Origin: Acidobacteriota bacterium
Lineage (GTDB): Bacteria > Acidobacteriota > Terriglobia > UBA7540
Direction: 5' to 3'
Length of the DNA: 6,902 bases
Assembly: GCA_003171295.1 (NCBI GenBank)
Contig: PMYF01000517.1
Location: 1 to 6,902 of the forward strand
The position numbers and the translations under genes were made by a program. Numbering within the stretch: the first letter of the stretch is position 1; every line of letters begins with the position of its first letter. A model generated the notes under the pieces. It saw only the letters and a list, made by a program, of their open reading frames with translations, was not told the DNA's origin and made no database searches. This document shows, piece by piece, positions 1-5,597 of the stretch.

Positions 1-1
1 A

Positions 2-982
2 GAGAAGGCAGCTCTGAGCGGAGTCTCCACGGACCAGATCACCGAGACCCTGCGCATGGCCCTGAGTGGTGCGGTGGTTGGAATCGCGCACCAACCAAAG
101 GAGAAGGAAGACGTCGATATTGTGCTCCAACTCCCCCAGAAGGAAAGAAGCAGCCTGGCGGACCTGGGCGAGATCCGAGTGGCGTCGGCGAATGGAACGC
201 TGATTCCCCTCAGTGAATTGACGAAGGTGCAGGAGGGGAGCATCGAGAAGAGCATTTATCACAAGAATCTCAAGCGCGTGGTTTACGTGACCGGCGACGT
301 GGCAGGCAAGGAAGAAAGCCCCGTTTACGCGATCATTGGCGTCTCGAAGGAACTGGACAAGCTCAAAACGCCATCCGGTGCGAGGCTTGAGCGCTACCTT
401 ACTCGCCAACCGTTTATGGCGGATCAGGTTTCGATGAAGTGGGACGGGGAATGGCAAATCACTTATGAGGTTTTCCGCGATCTCGGGTTCGCGTTTGCGG
501 TCGTGTTGGTCCTGATCTACGTGATCGTTGTGGCGTGGTTTCGGTCGTTCCGCGTGCCGCTGGTGATTATGGCGCCGATCCCGCTCACGCTGGTGGGAAT
601 CCTGCCCGCGCATGCCCTCATGGGTGCCTTCTTTACGGCCACGTCGATCATTGGCTTCATCGCCGGCGCGGGAATCATCGTGCGAAACTCCATCATCCTG
701 GTGGATTTCATCGAGTTGCGCCGTCGCCAAGGCATGCCATTGGAAGAAGCTGTTGTGGACGCGGGGGCGGTGCGCTTCCGCCCCATGCTGCTGACCGCAG
801 CCGCTGTGGTCGTGGGGGCTTTCGTAATCCTCTTTGACCCCATTTTCCAGGGTCTGGCGATTTCACTAATGGCCGGAGAAGTTGCCTCCACGCTGCTGTC
901 GCGCATGGCCGTGCCGGTGCTTTATTACCTCCATGCACGCCGCGAGGAGCGAGGGTTGGCTTTGAAGGAGGGCGGCGCTTAG
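2..982 (+). CDS. RND efflux transporter, C-terminal part (5' end outside the window)
   Basis: Inner-membrane proton-driven efflux pump of the RND superfamily, HAE1/AcrB-like; the substrate (drug, metal or other) cannot be read from this part. The frame is open from base 2, well before the first ATG at 56, so this is the last 326 residues of a protein usually over 1000 long. In fragment numbering, residues 1 to about 155 are the end of the second periplasmic (porter/docking) domain. Five membrane segments follow at about 161-180, 185-208, 210-240, 260-280 and 285-311, corresponding to TM8-TM12. The segment GIIVRNSIILVDF matches the AcrB TM10 region that carries Lys940, with Arg in its place. 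FRPMLLT matches the TM11 region carrying Thr978. Both comparisons are from memory. The frame ends in TAG. The DUF2892 gene begins 47 bases downstream on the same strand, so the two are probably one operon. An adaptor and outer-membrane channel would be expected upstream. Confidence 0.95.
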   Translation, partial: EKAALSGVSTDQITETLRMALSGAVVGIAHQPKEKEDVDIVLQLPQKERSSLADLGEIRVASANGTLIPLSELTKVQEGSIEKSIYHKNLKRVVYVTGDVAGKEESPVYAIIGVSKELDKLKTPSGARLERYLTRQPFMADQVSMKWDGEWQITYEVFRDLGFAFAVVLVLIYVIVVAWFRSFRVPLVIMAPIPLTLVGILPAHALMGAFFTATSIIGFIAGAGIIVRNSIILVDFIELRRRQGMPLEEAVVDAGAVRFRPMLLTAAAVVVGAFVILFDPIFQGLAISLMAGEVASTLLSRMAVPVLYYLHARREERGLALKEGGA

Positions 983-1029
983 CGAAAACGGCCGGCCTCC
1001 AGACTTAATTCATCGAGGAGGAAGAGACT

Positions 1030-1218
1030 ATGGACATAAACCGCTGGTTGCGACTCATTGCCGGGACCTTTGTCCTGATCAGCGTTCTTCTGGGCTACTA
1101 CGTCAGCGCCAAGTGGTTCTGGGTTACAGGCTTCGTGGCTGTGAACCTTATGCAGTCCGCGTTCTCCAACTGGTGCCCCATGATGACGTTCCTGCGCAAA
1201 TTGGGCGTGCGGCCGTAA
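1030..1218 (+). CDS. DUF2892 (YgaP-like) small inner-membrane protein
   Basis: A 62-residue protein of the DUF2892 family, the two-helix membrane unit that forms the C-terminal part of E. coli YgaP and also occurs alone. It has a short N-terminal stretch with NRWLR, two hydrophobic segments at about 10-27 and 30-47, and the family-typical end NWCPMMTFLRKLG with a single Cys. The start is well supported: GAGGAGG at 1015-1021 lies just ahead of the ATG. The length is normal for stand-alone members and the frame ends in TAA. It sits 47 bases after the RND pump gene, and this pairing fits a shared transcript. Its biochemical role is not known; the link to YgaP suggests envelope sulfur or thiol chemistry, which is inference. 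Confidence 0.9.
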   Translation: MDINRWLRLIAGTFVLISVLLGYYVSAKWFWVTGFVAVNLMQSAFSNWCPMMTFLRKLGVRP

Positions 1219-1292
1219 GCACCGGCGGCCCCCGACTCGGGAACCAAGCTGAAGTGCTCATAGCCGCAGATGATCCTGCCGCCGGGGAAGCG

Positions 1293-1320
1293 ATGCCTGG
1301 GGGACTCCAGGCGTGGTTTT
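1293..1320 (+). terminator. Possible rho-independent terminator after the pump/DUF2892 operon
   Basis: GCCTGG (1295-1300) and CCAGGC (1307-1312) form a perfect 6-bp stem around a 6-base loop. It extends to 8 pairs if A1293-T1314 and the T1294-G1313 wobble are counted. A short TTTT run follows at 1317-1320. The position, after the DUF2892 stop and before the stress-protein start, fits a terminator, but the T-tract is short. Confidence 0.4.
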
Positions 1321-1357
1321 GATGGCATTGAACTGGTAGGGAAGGTATGGGATTCAC

Positions 1358-2242
1358 ATGGCTGAGTTTAAGTTGAAACGGGTGTTGTGTCCGGTGGATT
1401 TCAGCGAGCCTTCCGCCGCTGCGCTGAGGATGGCAGGTGGCGTGGCAAAGGCGTTCGGAGCTGAGCTCACAGTGCTGCATGCACAGATTCTCGAGGCGCC
1501 GGTGTATTTCACTGTAGCTCAGACGCAGGCGCTTAAGGCGCAACTCCGTCGGAGCACGCAGGCCGCGCATGCCCACCTTGCCGACTTCGTTGTCAAATAC
1601 CTTCCGGCGGACCTGACCCGCTCGATTGAGGTGGTTGAGGACGATCCGGTTGTAGCCATCTTACGGACCGCCAAAAACTGGAAAGCGGGACTGGTCGTGA
1701 TGGGGACTCACGGTCGCACGGGGCTGACTAAGGTCCGGTTGGGCTCGGTCATGGAGAGTGTCCTTCGCCAGACCGGCGCCCCGGTCCTGACGGTTGGCCC
1801 CGGTATCAAGCCCGTTGCTTCGCTGGGCGTCATCCGGCGGATCCTCTGCCCTGTCAATTACAGCAGCCTGGCTGAGATTGCGTTTGAGCATGCTAGGACG
1901 CTCGCAGAAAAGACGGGTGCGCAACTGACTCTCCTCAACATTGCTGAGGAAACTCCATCGGGCCAAGGTTTGGATGAAGCTCAAAGGGTGCTTTGCGATT
2001 GGGTGGCCCCGGCTGTCCGCGAACGTTGCTCCGTGAAGGAAGTTGCTCGGCAAGGAAACAGCGCCGAGCAGATTGTGGCGGAAGCCAAAAGCTCCGGTGC
2101 TGACCTTGTGGTGATCGGGGCGCAATCGCGCGGGTCACTCGGCACTATGCTTTTCGGCTCTACGACCGAAGTAGTGATCCACCGTGCACCCTGCCCGGTT
2201 TTTACGGTTGTCCGAAGGGAGCGCAGCCCGCGGCACAACTAG
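1358..2242 (+). CDS. Universal stress protein with two tandem UspA domains
   Basis: Cytoplasmic nucleotide-binding stress protein of the Usp family, 294 residues, with two alpha/beta Usp domains in tandem (about 5-147 and 157-288). Each starts with the family-typical KRVLCPVDFS / RRILCPVNYS strand. Domain 1 carries the full ATP-binding signature G-x2-G-x9-G-S at residues 116-130 (GTHGRTG...GS). Domain 2 has the same layout at 254-268, but the second glycine is Ser (GAQS...GS), so its nucleotide binding may be altered. Tandem Usp proteins of about 280-300 residues are common. A purine-rich AGGGAAGG lies at 1338-1345, 12 bases before the ATG, a rather long spacing. The frame ends in TAG. Its 3' end overlaps the antisense end of the trmO-like gene by 108 bases. 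Exact role unknown; members respond to starvation, redox or metal stress. Confidence 0.95.
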   Translation: MAEFKLKRVLCPVDFSEPSAAALRMAGGVAKAFGAELTVLHAQILEAPVYFTVAQTQALKAQLRRSTQAAHAHLADFVVKYLPADLTRSIEVVEDDPVVAILRTAKNWKAGLVVMGTHGRTGLTKVRLGSVMESVLRQTGAPVLTVGPGIKPVASLGVIRRILCPVNYSSLAEIAFEHARTLAEKTGAQLTLLNIAEETPSGQGLDEAQRVLCDWVAPAVRERCSVKEVARQGNSAEQIVAEAKSSGADLVVIGAQSRGSLGTMLFGSTTEVVIHRAPCPVFTVVRRERSPRHN

Positions 2243-2764
2243 GATATGGGCACGGTCTGCCGGCACCCGACAGAAGCCTCTCACGTATTCTTTGTCGAAG
2301 CGGTTATCCGCCACAGTCTTTCCCAGGACGTGATCCTTGAGCCAGCCTGACCGTAAGACCTCAAAGCAGTCAAACTGTGGAGCGTAGGGTTTGATATCCA
2401 GCAACGGGGTTCGGTCCAAGATATCCACCCCCTGAACGGCAAGACGGTTCTCACGAACTTCCAATAGACGAACAGCAGCCATGCCGATTGGGTTCGGACG
2501 CGCCGGCGCACGGGTGGCGAATACACCATGTTCCGTGTTATCCAGGTACGGCTTGACGACCAACCCGCACTCCTCAAATCTCGCGCGGTCGAACCAATAG
2601 AGAAGCCAGATCCGCTCGAGGCCTTCGAGGTCTCGCAGCCCCGGAACGAACTCATCGAAGACCTCCGCCGTGCCCTCCACCCCTTCCGCGGGGCGAGGCT
2701 GTATCGGCGTGCCCGTTGCTTCCCGAAACGGAGAATGGATAATCCCTATGGGTTTGATCTGCAT
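2135..2764 (-). CDS. trmO: TrmO/TsaA-family tRNA (t6A37) N6-methyltransferase
   Basis: SAM-dependent enzyme of the TsaA/TrmO family (formerly YaeB/VirR); the characterised E. coli member methylates N6 of t6A37 in tRNA-Thr(GGU). The protein is 209 residues long. The N-terminus IKPIGIIHSPF is typical, and the central signature VFATRAPARPNPIGMA (about 81-96) and DILDRTPLLDIKPY (about 114-127) are the family's cofactor and active-site segments. The start is supported by GGAGG (plus-strand CCTCC at 2775-2779) about 10 bases upstream of the ATG. The homologous region ends near residue 166 (VADNRF), where short family members normally stop. The remaining roughly 43 residues look unrelated, and the last 36 or so codons are antisense to the usp coding end. 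This tail is probably a stop-loss extension. The frame ends in TGA. Substrate specificity cannot be confirmed from sequence alone. Confidence 0.88.
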   Translation of the reverse strand: MQIKPIGIIHSPFREATGTPIQPRPAEGVEGTAEVFDEFVPGLRDLEGLERIWLLYWFDRARFEECGLVVKPYLDNTEHGVFATRAPARPNPIGMAAVRLLEVRENRLAVQGVDILDRTPLLDIKPYAPQFDCFEVLRSGWLKDHVLGKTVADNRFDKEYVRGFCRVPADRAHILVVPRAALPSDNRKNRAGCTVDHYFGRRAEKHSAE

Positions 2765-2791
2765 GTTTGGTTTTCCTCCGAAACTTGTTCA

Positions 2792-2802
2792 TCAACTGTT
2801 GA
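2792..2802. repeat. Small palindrome TCAAC-T-GTTGA in the trmO/TPR intergenic region
   Basis: A perfect 5-bp inverted repeat around one base lies between the divergently transcribed trmO-like and TPR genes, 27 bases upstream of the trmO start codon. It is in a position where a regulator could bind, but it is short enough to occur by chance, and no convincing -35/-10 pair accompanies it. Confidence 0.2.
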
Positions 2803-3005
2803 CGATACTCTCTTTGCAGGGAAGGTTTACATCATTTCGAGGAAGCAGATGGTCCCACCATAGAAAGTAACTGTGGGTGACAATGAGCGGCAATTTCCAA
2901 CATACATATCTTGGGAATTTGGCGGGGTAATTGACGCTGTGTCTGCCCGTCAGAGTGAGCTACAGGCGCGTGGTATTGACATGGGTTCCCTTAGGGCTAA
3001 GATAA

Positions 3006-3962
3006 ATGCCGATGCGAAACAATTTCTGGCCCCTATCTGCTCTGGCTTGGTCACTTTGTGTAGCTGAATGGAGCCTGGGAGGGGATATTCGGAGCGAGTT
3101 GCGCCGCGCTCAGGGCCTGGAAACAGCCGGGCGTTACGAACAGGCGATTGCAGACTACCGTACTGTGCTGAAAGAAGAGCCGAAGAGCCTTCAGGCGAAC
3201 GTCGGCCTGGGGCGCGCTTACTTTCACTCCGGCCAATATCCCGAGGCAACCGATAGCTTTGGGCGGGCGCTTCAACTTTCACCCGGAAATGCAGAAATCG
3301 TGGAATGGTTGGCCAAGAGCTACCTGCGGAAGCGAGATCCTCAGAAAGTTGTGGAGCTTCTCAGCCACGAGGGCTCAATAGCGGCCCATTTTGCCTGGGC
3401 TCATTTGCTATTGGCACATGCCTTTGACGCACAGGACAAGCTGGGTGAAGCCACGGGCGAACTCCAGCGCGCTCTGGCACTCGACCCGCACTGTCGGGGG
3501 GCACATTTTGCCTTGGGATTCATTGCTTGGACAACGCGCGATCTGAAAACTGCTGAAAAGGAATTTCTTCAGGAACTCGCCTTGGATTCTCGAGAGGATC
3601 TGACGTTCTACTACCTTGCAGAAACAATGGAGGTGCAAGGAAAGCTTGACGAGGGCGAAGCGGTCCTTAAGAAAATGGGAAGCGAAGCACCCGAGACATA
3701 TCTCCACCATTTTGCGGTGGGCAAATTGGATGAACGAAAACAGAACTTCGAAACAGCTGCAGGAGAGTTCCGTGCGGCGATCCGGCTTGACCCAAGACAA
3801 TCAGAGGCTCACTATCACTTGGCCGTCGTCCTTCGGAAGCTCGGCGAGACCGCACAGGCAAACGTGGAATTTGATCTGTCCAACCAGATGCGGGTCGGCA
3901 TGAGTCCCGGGTCGGAACAGGGCATGGGCAGAATGCGGCCACACCTTCCAGATTTCGATTAG
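3006..3962 (+). CDS. Tetratricopeptide-repeat (TPR) protein, probably exported or membrane-anchored
   Basis: A 318-residue protein made almost entirely of TPR helix pairs, which act as protein-protein interaction scaffolds. Repeat units are recognisable at about 29-60, 62-93, 96-120, 128-161, 165-196, 198-228, 231-263 and 266-292, several ending in the usual L-x-P or LDP. The first 26 residues are hydrophobic after MRNN (FWPLSALAWSLCVA) and may be a signal peptide or anchor, without a clear cleavage site or lipobox. The start at 3006 directly follows an in-frame TAA (3003-3005), so the gene cannot begin earlier in this frame; ATG 3012 is an alternative start. No strong ribosome binding site is visible. 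The last 25 residues (Met/Gly/Pro-rich) are outside the repeats. The frame ends in TAG. Neighbours give no partner or pathway, so function is unknown. Confidence 0.88.
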   Translation: MPMRNNFWPLSALAWSLCVAEWSLGGDIRSELRRAQGLETAGRYEQAIADYRTVLKEEPKSLQANVGLGRAYFHSGQYPEATDSFGRALQLSPGNAEIVEWLAKSYLRKRDPQKVVELLSHEGSIAAHFAWAHLLLAHAFDAQDKLGEATGELQRALALDPHCRGAHFALGFIAWTTRDLKTAEKEFLQELALDSREDLTFYYLAETMEVQGKLDEGEAVLKKMGSEAPETYLHHFAVGKLDERKQNFETAAGEFRAAIRLDPRQSEAHYHLAVVLRKLGETAQANVEFDLSNQMRVGMSPGSEQGMGRMRPHLPDFD

Positions 3963-4045
3963 CGGAAGGCTGACGGCAAATTGTGGATGGATTCCTTTGT
4001 AGGGTAACAGGCCCCCAAAAGCAGCACGTCCTTCCTGCCTCTGCG

Positions 4046-4399
4046 CTAATCTCTGTTCTTTGATAGTCCTCGGCGATCGTGAGATTTCATCACAGGCAAT
4101 TGAGGGAGCGGCCTGGCCTGTTCTGGTTCGAGTGAAGCCGGCTTAAACCCTGTTGGAAGGCGTTGCAGACGCTTCGAGTCCGATCGGTAAAGACCCAGGG
4201 GTGTTACTTCAAACCTTGTGACCGCACCAACTGACTGCTTCCACACAAAGGAACAGTAAGGACATTGAAAGACCTGTTGCCCTGCAACCAACAACTCGGC
4301 CACATCCCGCAGTCACGGAAGGCCTTCGTCCATCTGTCGTAGTCCGCGAGGAAGGTTTCTCACGCAGTTCGGACACCGCAGCTTAGGCTTGTGCGCCAT
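4046..4399 (-). pseudogene. Putative zinc-ribbon protein gene broken by an in-frame TGA
   Basis: Reading the minus strand from ATG at 4399-4397 gives MAHKPKLRCPNC, 28 codons in all, then TGA at 4315-4313. The same frame then runs on without shift for 88 more codons (LRDVAELL...FQCPYCSFVWK...) to TAG at 4048-4046. The two CxxC knuckles, at residues 9/12 and 46/49, lie on either side of the TGA and together make a plausible four-cysteine zinc site; neither part alone does. I do not recognise a named family. A GTG at 4303 could start the downstream part alone (85 residues), but no ribosome binding site supports it, and none is clear for the ATG either. The simplest reading is a nonsense change (for example CGA to TGA) in a small zinc-ribbon gene. 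Chance remains possible. Confidence 0.45.
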
Positions 4400-4642
4400 C
4401 TGGAGATAATATCAACTAACCGCAGTACCGTCCCGAGCCTTGCATCATTGCATGATCATAAGGCCGGCGGCGTCACCCAGATTGTTGTCACTGCGGTCGG
4501 TCCGGCGGAAGAAGCAGTTTCCACTTACTTGGCAGGCAAACTGATCCCACAAACGGAGAGCTTCTGCCGTCGTCACCATTGATCTCCGCTAGAGGAATGT
4601 GATCTTCTTATATTGGAATGACCAAGCAAAGGGAAAATCAAT

Positions 4643-4648
4643 AAGGAG
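4643..4648 (+). promoter_or_regulatory. Strong ribosome binding site of the rhodanese-like gene
   Basis: AAGGAG lies 6 bases before ATG 4655, a near-ideal Shine-Dalgarno sequence and spacing. It fixes the start of the rhodanese-like gene and shows that the translation signal is intact although the reading frame is broken downstream. Confidence 0.8.
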
Positions 4649-4654
4649 CTAACC

Positions 4655-5194
4655 ATGGTAAAGCTTGAGAACCTCGGCAAAGTTGCTGTTGCAGTCGCGG
4701 TTTCTCTCTTTCTGGCGTCATTCTTTACTATCGGCAGAGTGCCGCGGTTGATGGGTGCAGTTCCGGCCGGACTCATGTCTGCTGCTTTGCAGGGCGAATT
4801 GACAGGGGCCTCCTCAGTCAACGCTGCCGATCTCATCAACGCGGAGGACTTGGTCAAGATTCTCCAGTCAGCGGAAGACAAACGCCCGCTCCTGATTTAC
4901 GTAGGTTTTCATCCTCTTTATACCCAGGCACATATTCCGCGTTCTGAGTTCTTCGGCCCGGCATCCAATGAAGCAGTGGTGCAACAACTGCGGAAGCGTG
5001 TGGAGGGACTCTCCCGAAAAAGGTCTATCGTTGTCTATTGTGGATGCTGCCCCTGAAACCACTGCCCGAACGTAAAGCCGGCATACGAAGCCCTCCGTAA
5101 TTGGGGCTTCACAAAGCTGAAGCTCCTCTATATTCCCAACAATTTGGGCACGGACTGGGGGAATAAGGGTTATCCCTTTGAAAAGGGTGAGTAG
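4655..5194 (+). pseudogene. Membrane-anchored rhodanese-like protein, interrupted by in-frame TGA at 5054-5056
   Basis: Rhodanese-fold (sulfurtransferase-like) protein, probably facing the periplasm. The 179-codon frame has an N-terminal hydrophobic segment (about 8-27; signal peptide or anchor), the segment AHIPRSEFFGP (about 92-102, like the rhodanese GHIPGA motif) and the active-site strand IVVYCGCCP, with likely catalytic Cys129 and further Cys131 and Cys132. Codon 134 is TGA. In the same frame translation continues NHCPNVKPAYEALRNWGF...GTDWGNKGYPFEKGE to TAG at 5192-5194, which is the normal C-terminal part of this protein type. From memory, homologs commonly have Trp right after CGCCP, so TGG to TGA is the likely event. 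Termination at 5056 would leave 133 residues lacking the rest of the active-site loop and the last helices. It converges with fmdB, 40 bases away. Alternatives are readthrough, selenocysteine insertion or a sequencing error. Confidence 0.8.
5087..5110 (+). other. 7-bp hairpin downstream of the in-frame TGA
   Basis: GAAGCCC (5087-5093) pairs perfectly with GGGCTTC (5104-5110) around a 10-base loop that can close to 8 bases by one T-G pair. The loop begins 37-38 bases after the TGA at 5054-5056, at the outer edge of the spacing usual for bacterial SECIS elements. The loop's only G before the closing pair is not at its 5' edge, as the known elements would require. It may simply reflect the codons for EAL and WGF. 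Confidence 0.25.
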
Positions 5195-5205
5195 TAAATC
5201 CCAGA

Positions 5206-5222
5206 GGAAGCAGCCTGCTTCC
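5206..5222. terminator. Possible bidirectional terminator between the convergent rhodanese and fmdB genes
   Basis: GGAAGCA (5206-5212) and TGCTTCC (5216-5222) form a perfect 7-bp stem with a 3-base loop in the 40-base gap between two convergent genes. The location is right for a shared terminator, but there is no T-tract on either side. Confidence 0.4.
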
Positions 5223-5234
5223 CAATCAGAGCCG

Positions 5235-5429
5235 TCAACCGCCACCGGAAGGCGCACACACGCCGCCGGCTGACTTGCTTGTGGCGCCGACTGTGGCAAA
5301 TGCCGAGAACTTCTGTTCGACCCGCTTCCATCCGCATTTGGGGCACTCAGGCAGGTCCTGGTTGCGGGTCAACACGAGTTTCTCAAAGACATGTCCGCAG
5401 TGGGAACAGGCGTATTCAAATATGGGCAT
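5235..5429 (-). CDS. FmdB-family zinc-ribbon protein
   Basis: Small putative regulatory or metal-binding protein of the FmdB family (64 residues). It begins MPIFEYACSHCGHVFE, the hallmark of the family, with a rubredoxin-like zinc ribbon formed by Cys8/Cys11 and Cys29/Cys32 (ECPKCG). A low-complexity Gly/Ala/Ser tail with one more Cys (58) follows, as is common in this family. The start is supported by GAGGTGG about 9 bases upstream. It ends in TGA; reading through would meet a second TGA after two codons and then run antisense to the rhodanese gene, so TGA acts as a real stop here. Length and layout are normal. The family's molecular role is not well established. Confidence 0.9.
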   Translation of the reverse strand: MPIFEYACSHCGHVFEKLVLTRNQDLPECPKCGWKRVEQKFSAFATVGATSKSAGGVCAPSGGG

Positions 5430-5510
5430 GGGAAACCCACCTCACTCCTTTGGTTTGATCTCACAGCTTTCTTGCTTTGAATTCCCCGCCGGGGAGGCAG
5501 GACGCGGCGC

Positions 5511-5597
5511 TCATGTAAAGCGGGAGATCCCGGGAATGCGTGGCAGGACCAGAAACCAAACCACCAGGAAGAGAACGAAAATCAAGAGAACTTGCAT
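5511..5597 (-). CDS. Possible 28-residue single-pass membrane peptide
   Basis: Minus-strand ATG at 5597-5595 opens a 28-codon frame ending in TGA (5513-5511). The product is MQVLLIFVLFLVVWFLVLP followed by RIPGISRFT, one clean hydrophobic helix with a basic end. It lies 81 bases upstream of fmdB on the same strand and could be its operon partner. A TATAAT (plus-strand ATTATA, 5604-5609) is only a few bases ahead of the ATG, and a purine-rich GAGGGTGAG is too far away to be a good ribosome binding site, so translation is uncertain. It is antisense to the Arg/Lys-rich beginning of the integrase frame, which may be why that stretch looks unlike a normal integrase. I do not recognise a family. 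Confidence 0.3.
   Translation of the reverse strand: MQVLLIFVLFLVVWFLVLPRIPGISRFT

Noticed and set aside
517..906. Minus-strand 129-codon frame inside the RND pump
   Set aside because: Antisense shadow of a clearly coding, conserved membrane protein; composition follows the complement.
1148..1576. Minus-strand 142-codon frame over the DUF2892/usp gap
   Set aside because: Mostly antisense to usp and the DUF2892 gene, without domain features or ribosome binding site.
2873..3067. Plus-strand 64-codon frame from GTG before the TPR gene
   Set aside because: It overlaps the TPR start in another frame, has no ribosome binding site and no recognisable domain.
4391..4582. Plus-strand 63-codon frame from GTG, ending near the rhodanese gene
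   Set aside because: No ribosome binding site, no recognised family, start overlaps the zinc-ribbon start on the other strand. The central part (VTQIVVTAVGPAEEAV) looks protein-like, so it could be a gene remnant, but I cannot support it.
4579..4614. TTGATC and TATATT as a promoter for the rhodanese gene
   Set aside because: The spacing of 24 bases is too long for a sigma-70 promoter.
4868..5299. Minus-strand 143-codon frame antisense to the rhodanese gene
   Set aside because: It overlaps rhodanese and fmdB, both supported by motifs; it shows no domain of its own.
5483..5495. TCCCC-GCC-GGGGA palindrome between the small peptide and fmdB
   Set aside because: The short stem has no T-tract and lies in GC-rich sequence; not enough for a terminator or operator call.
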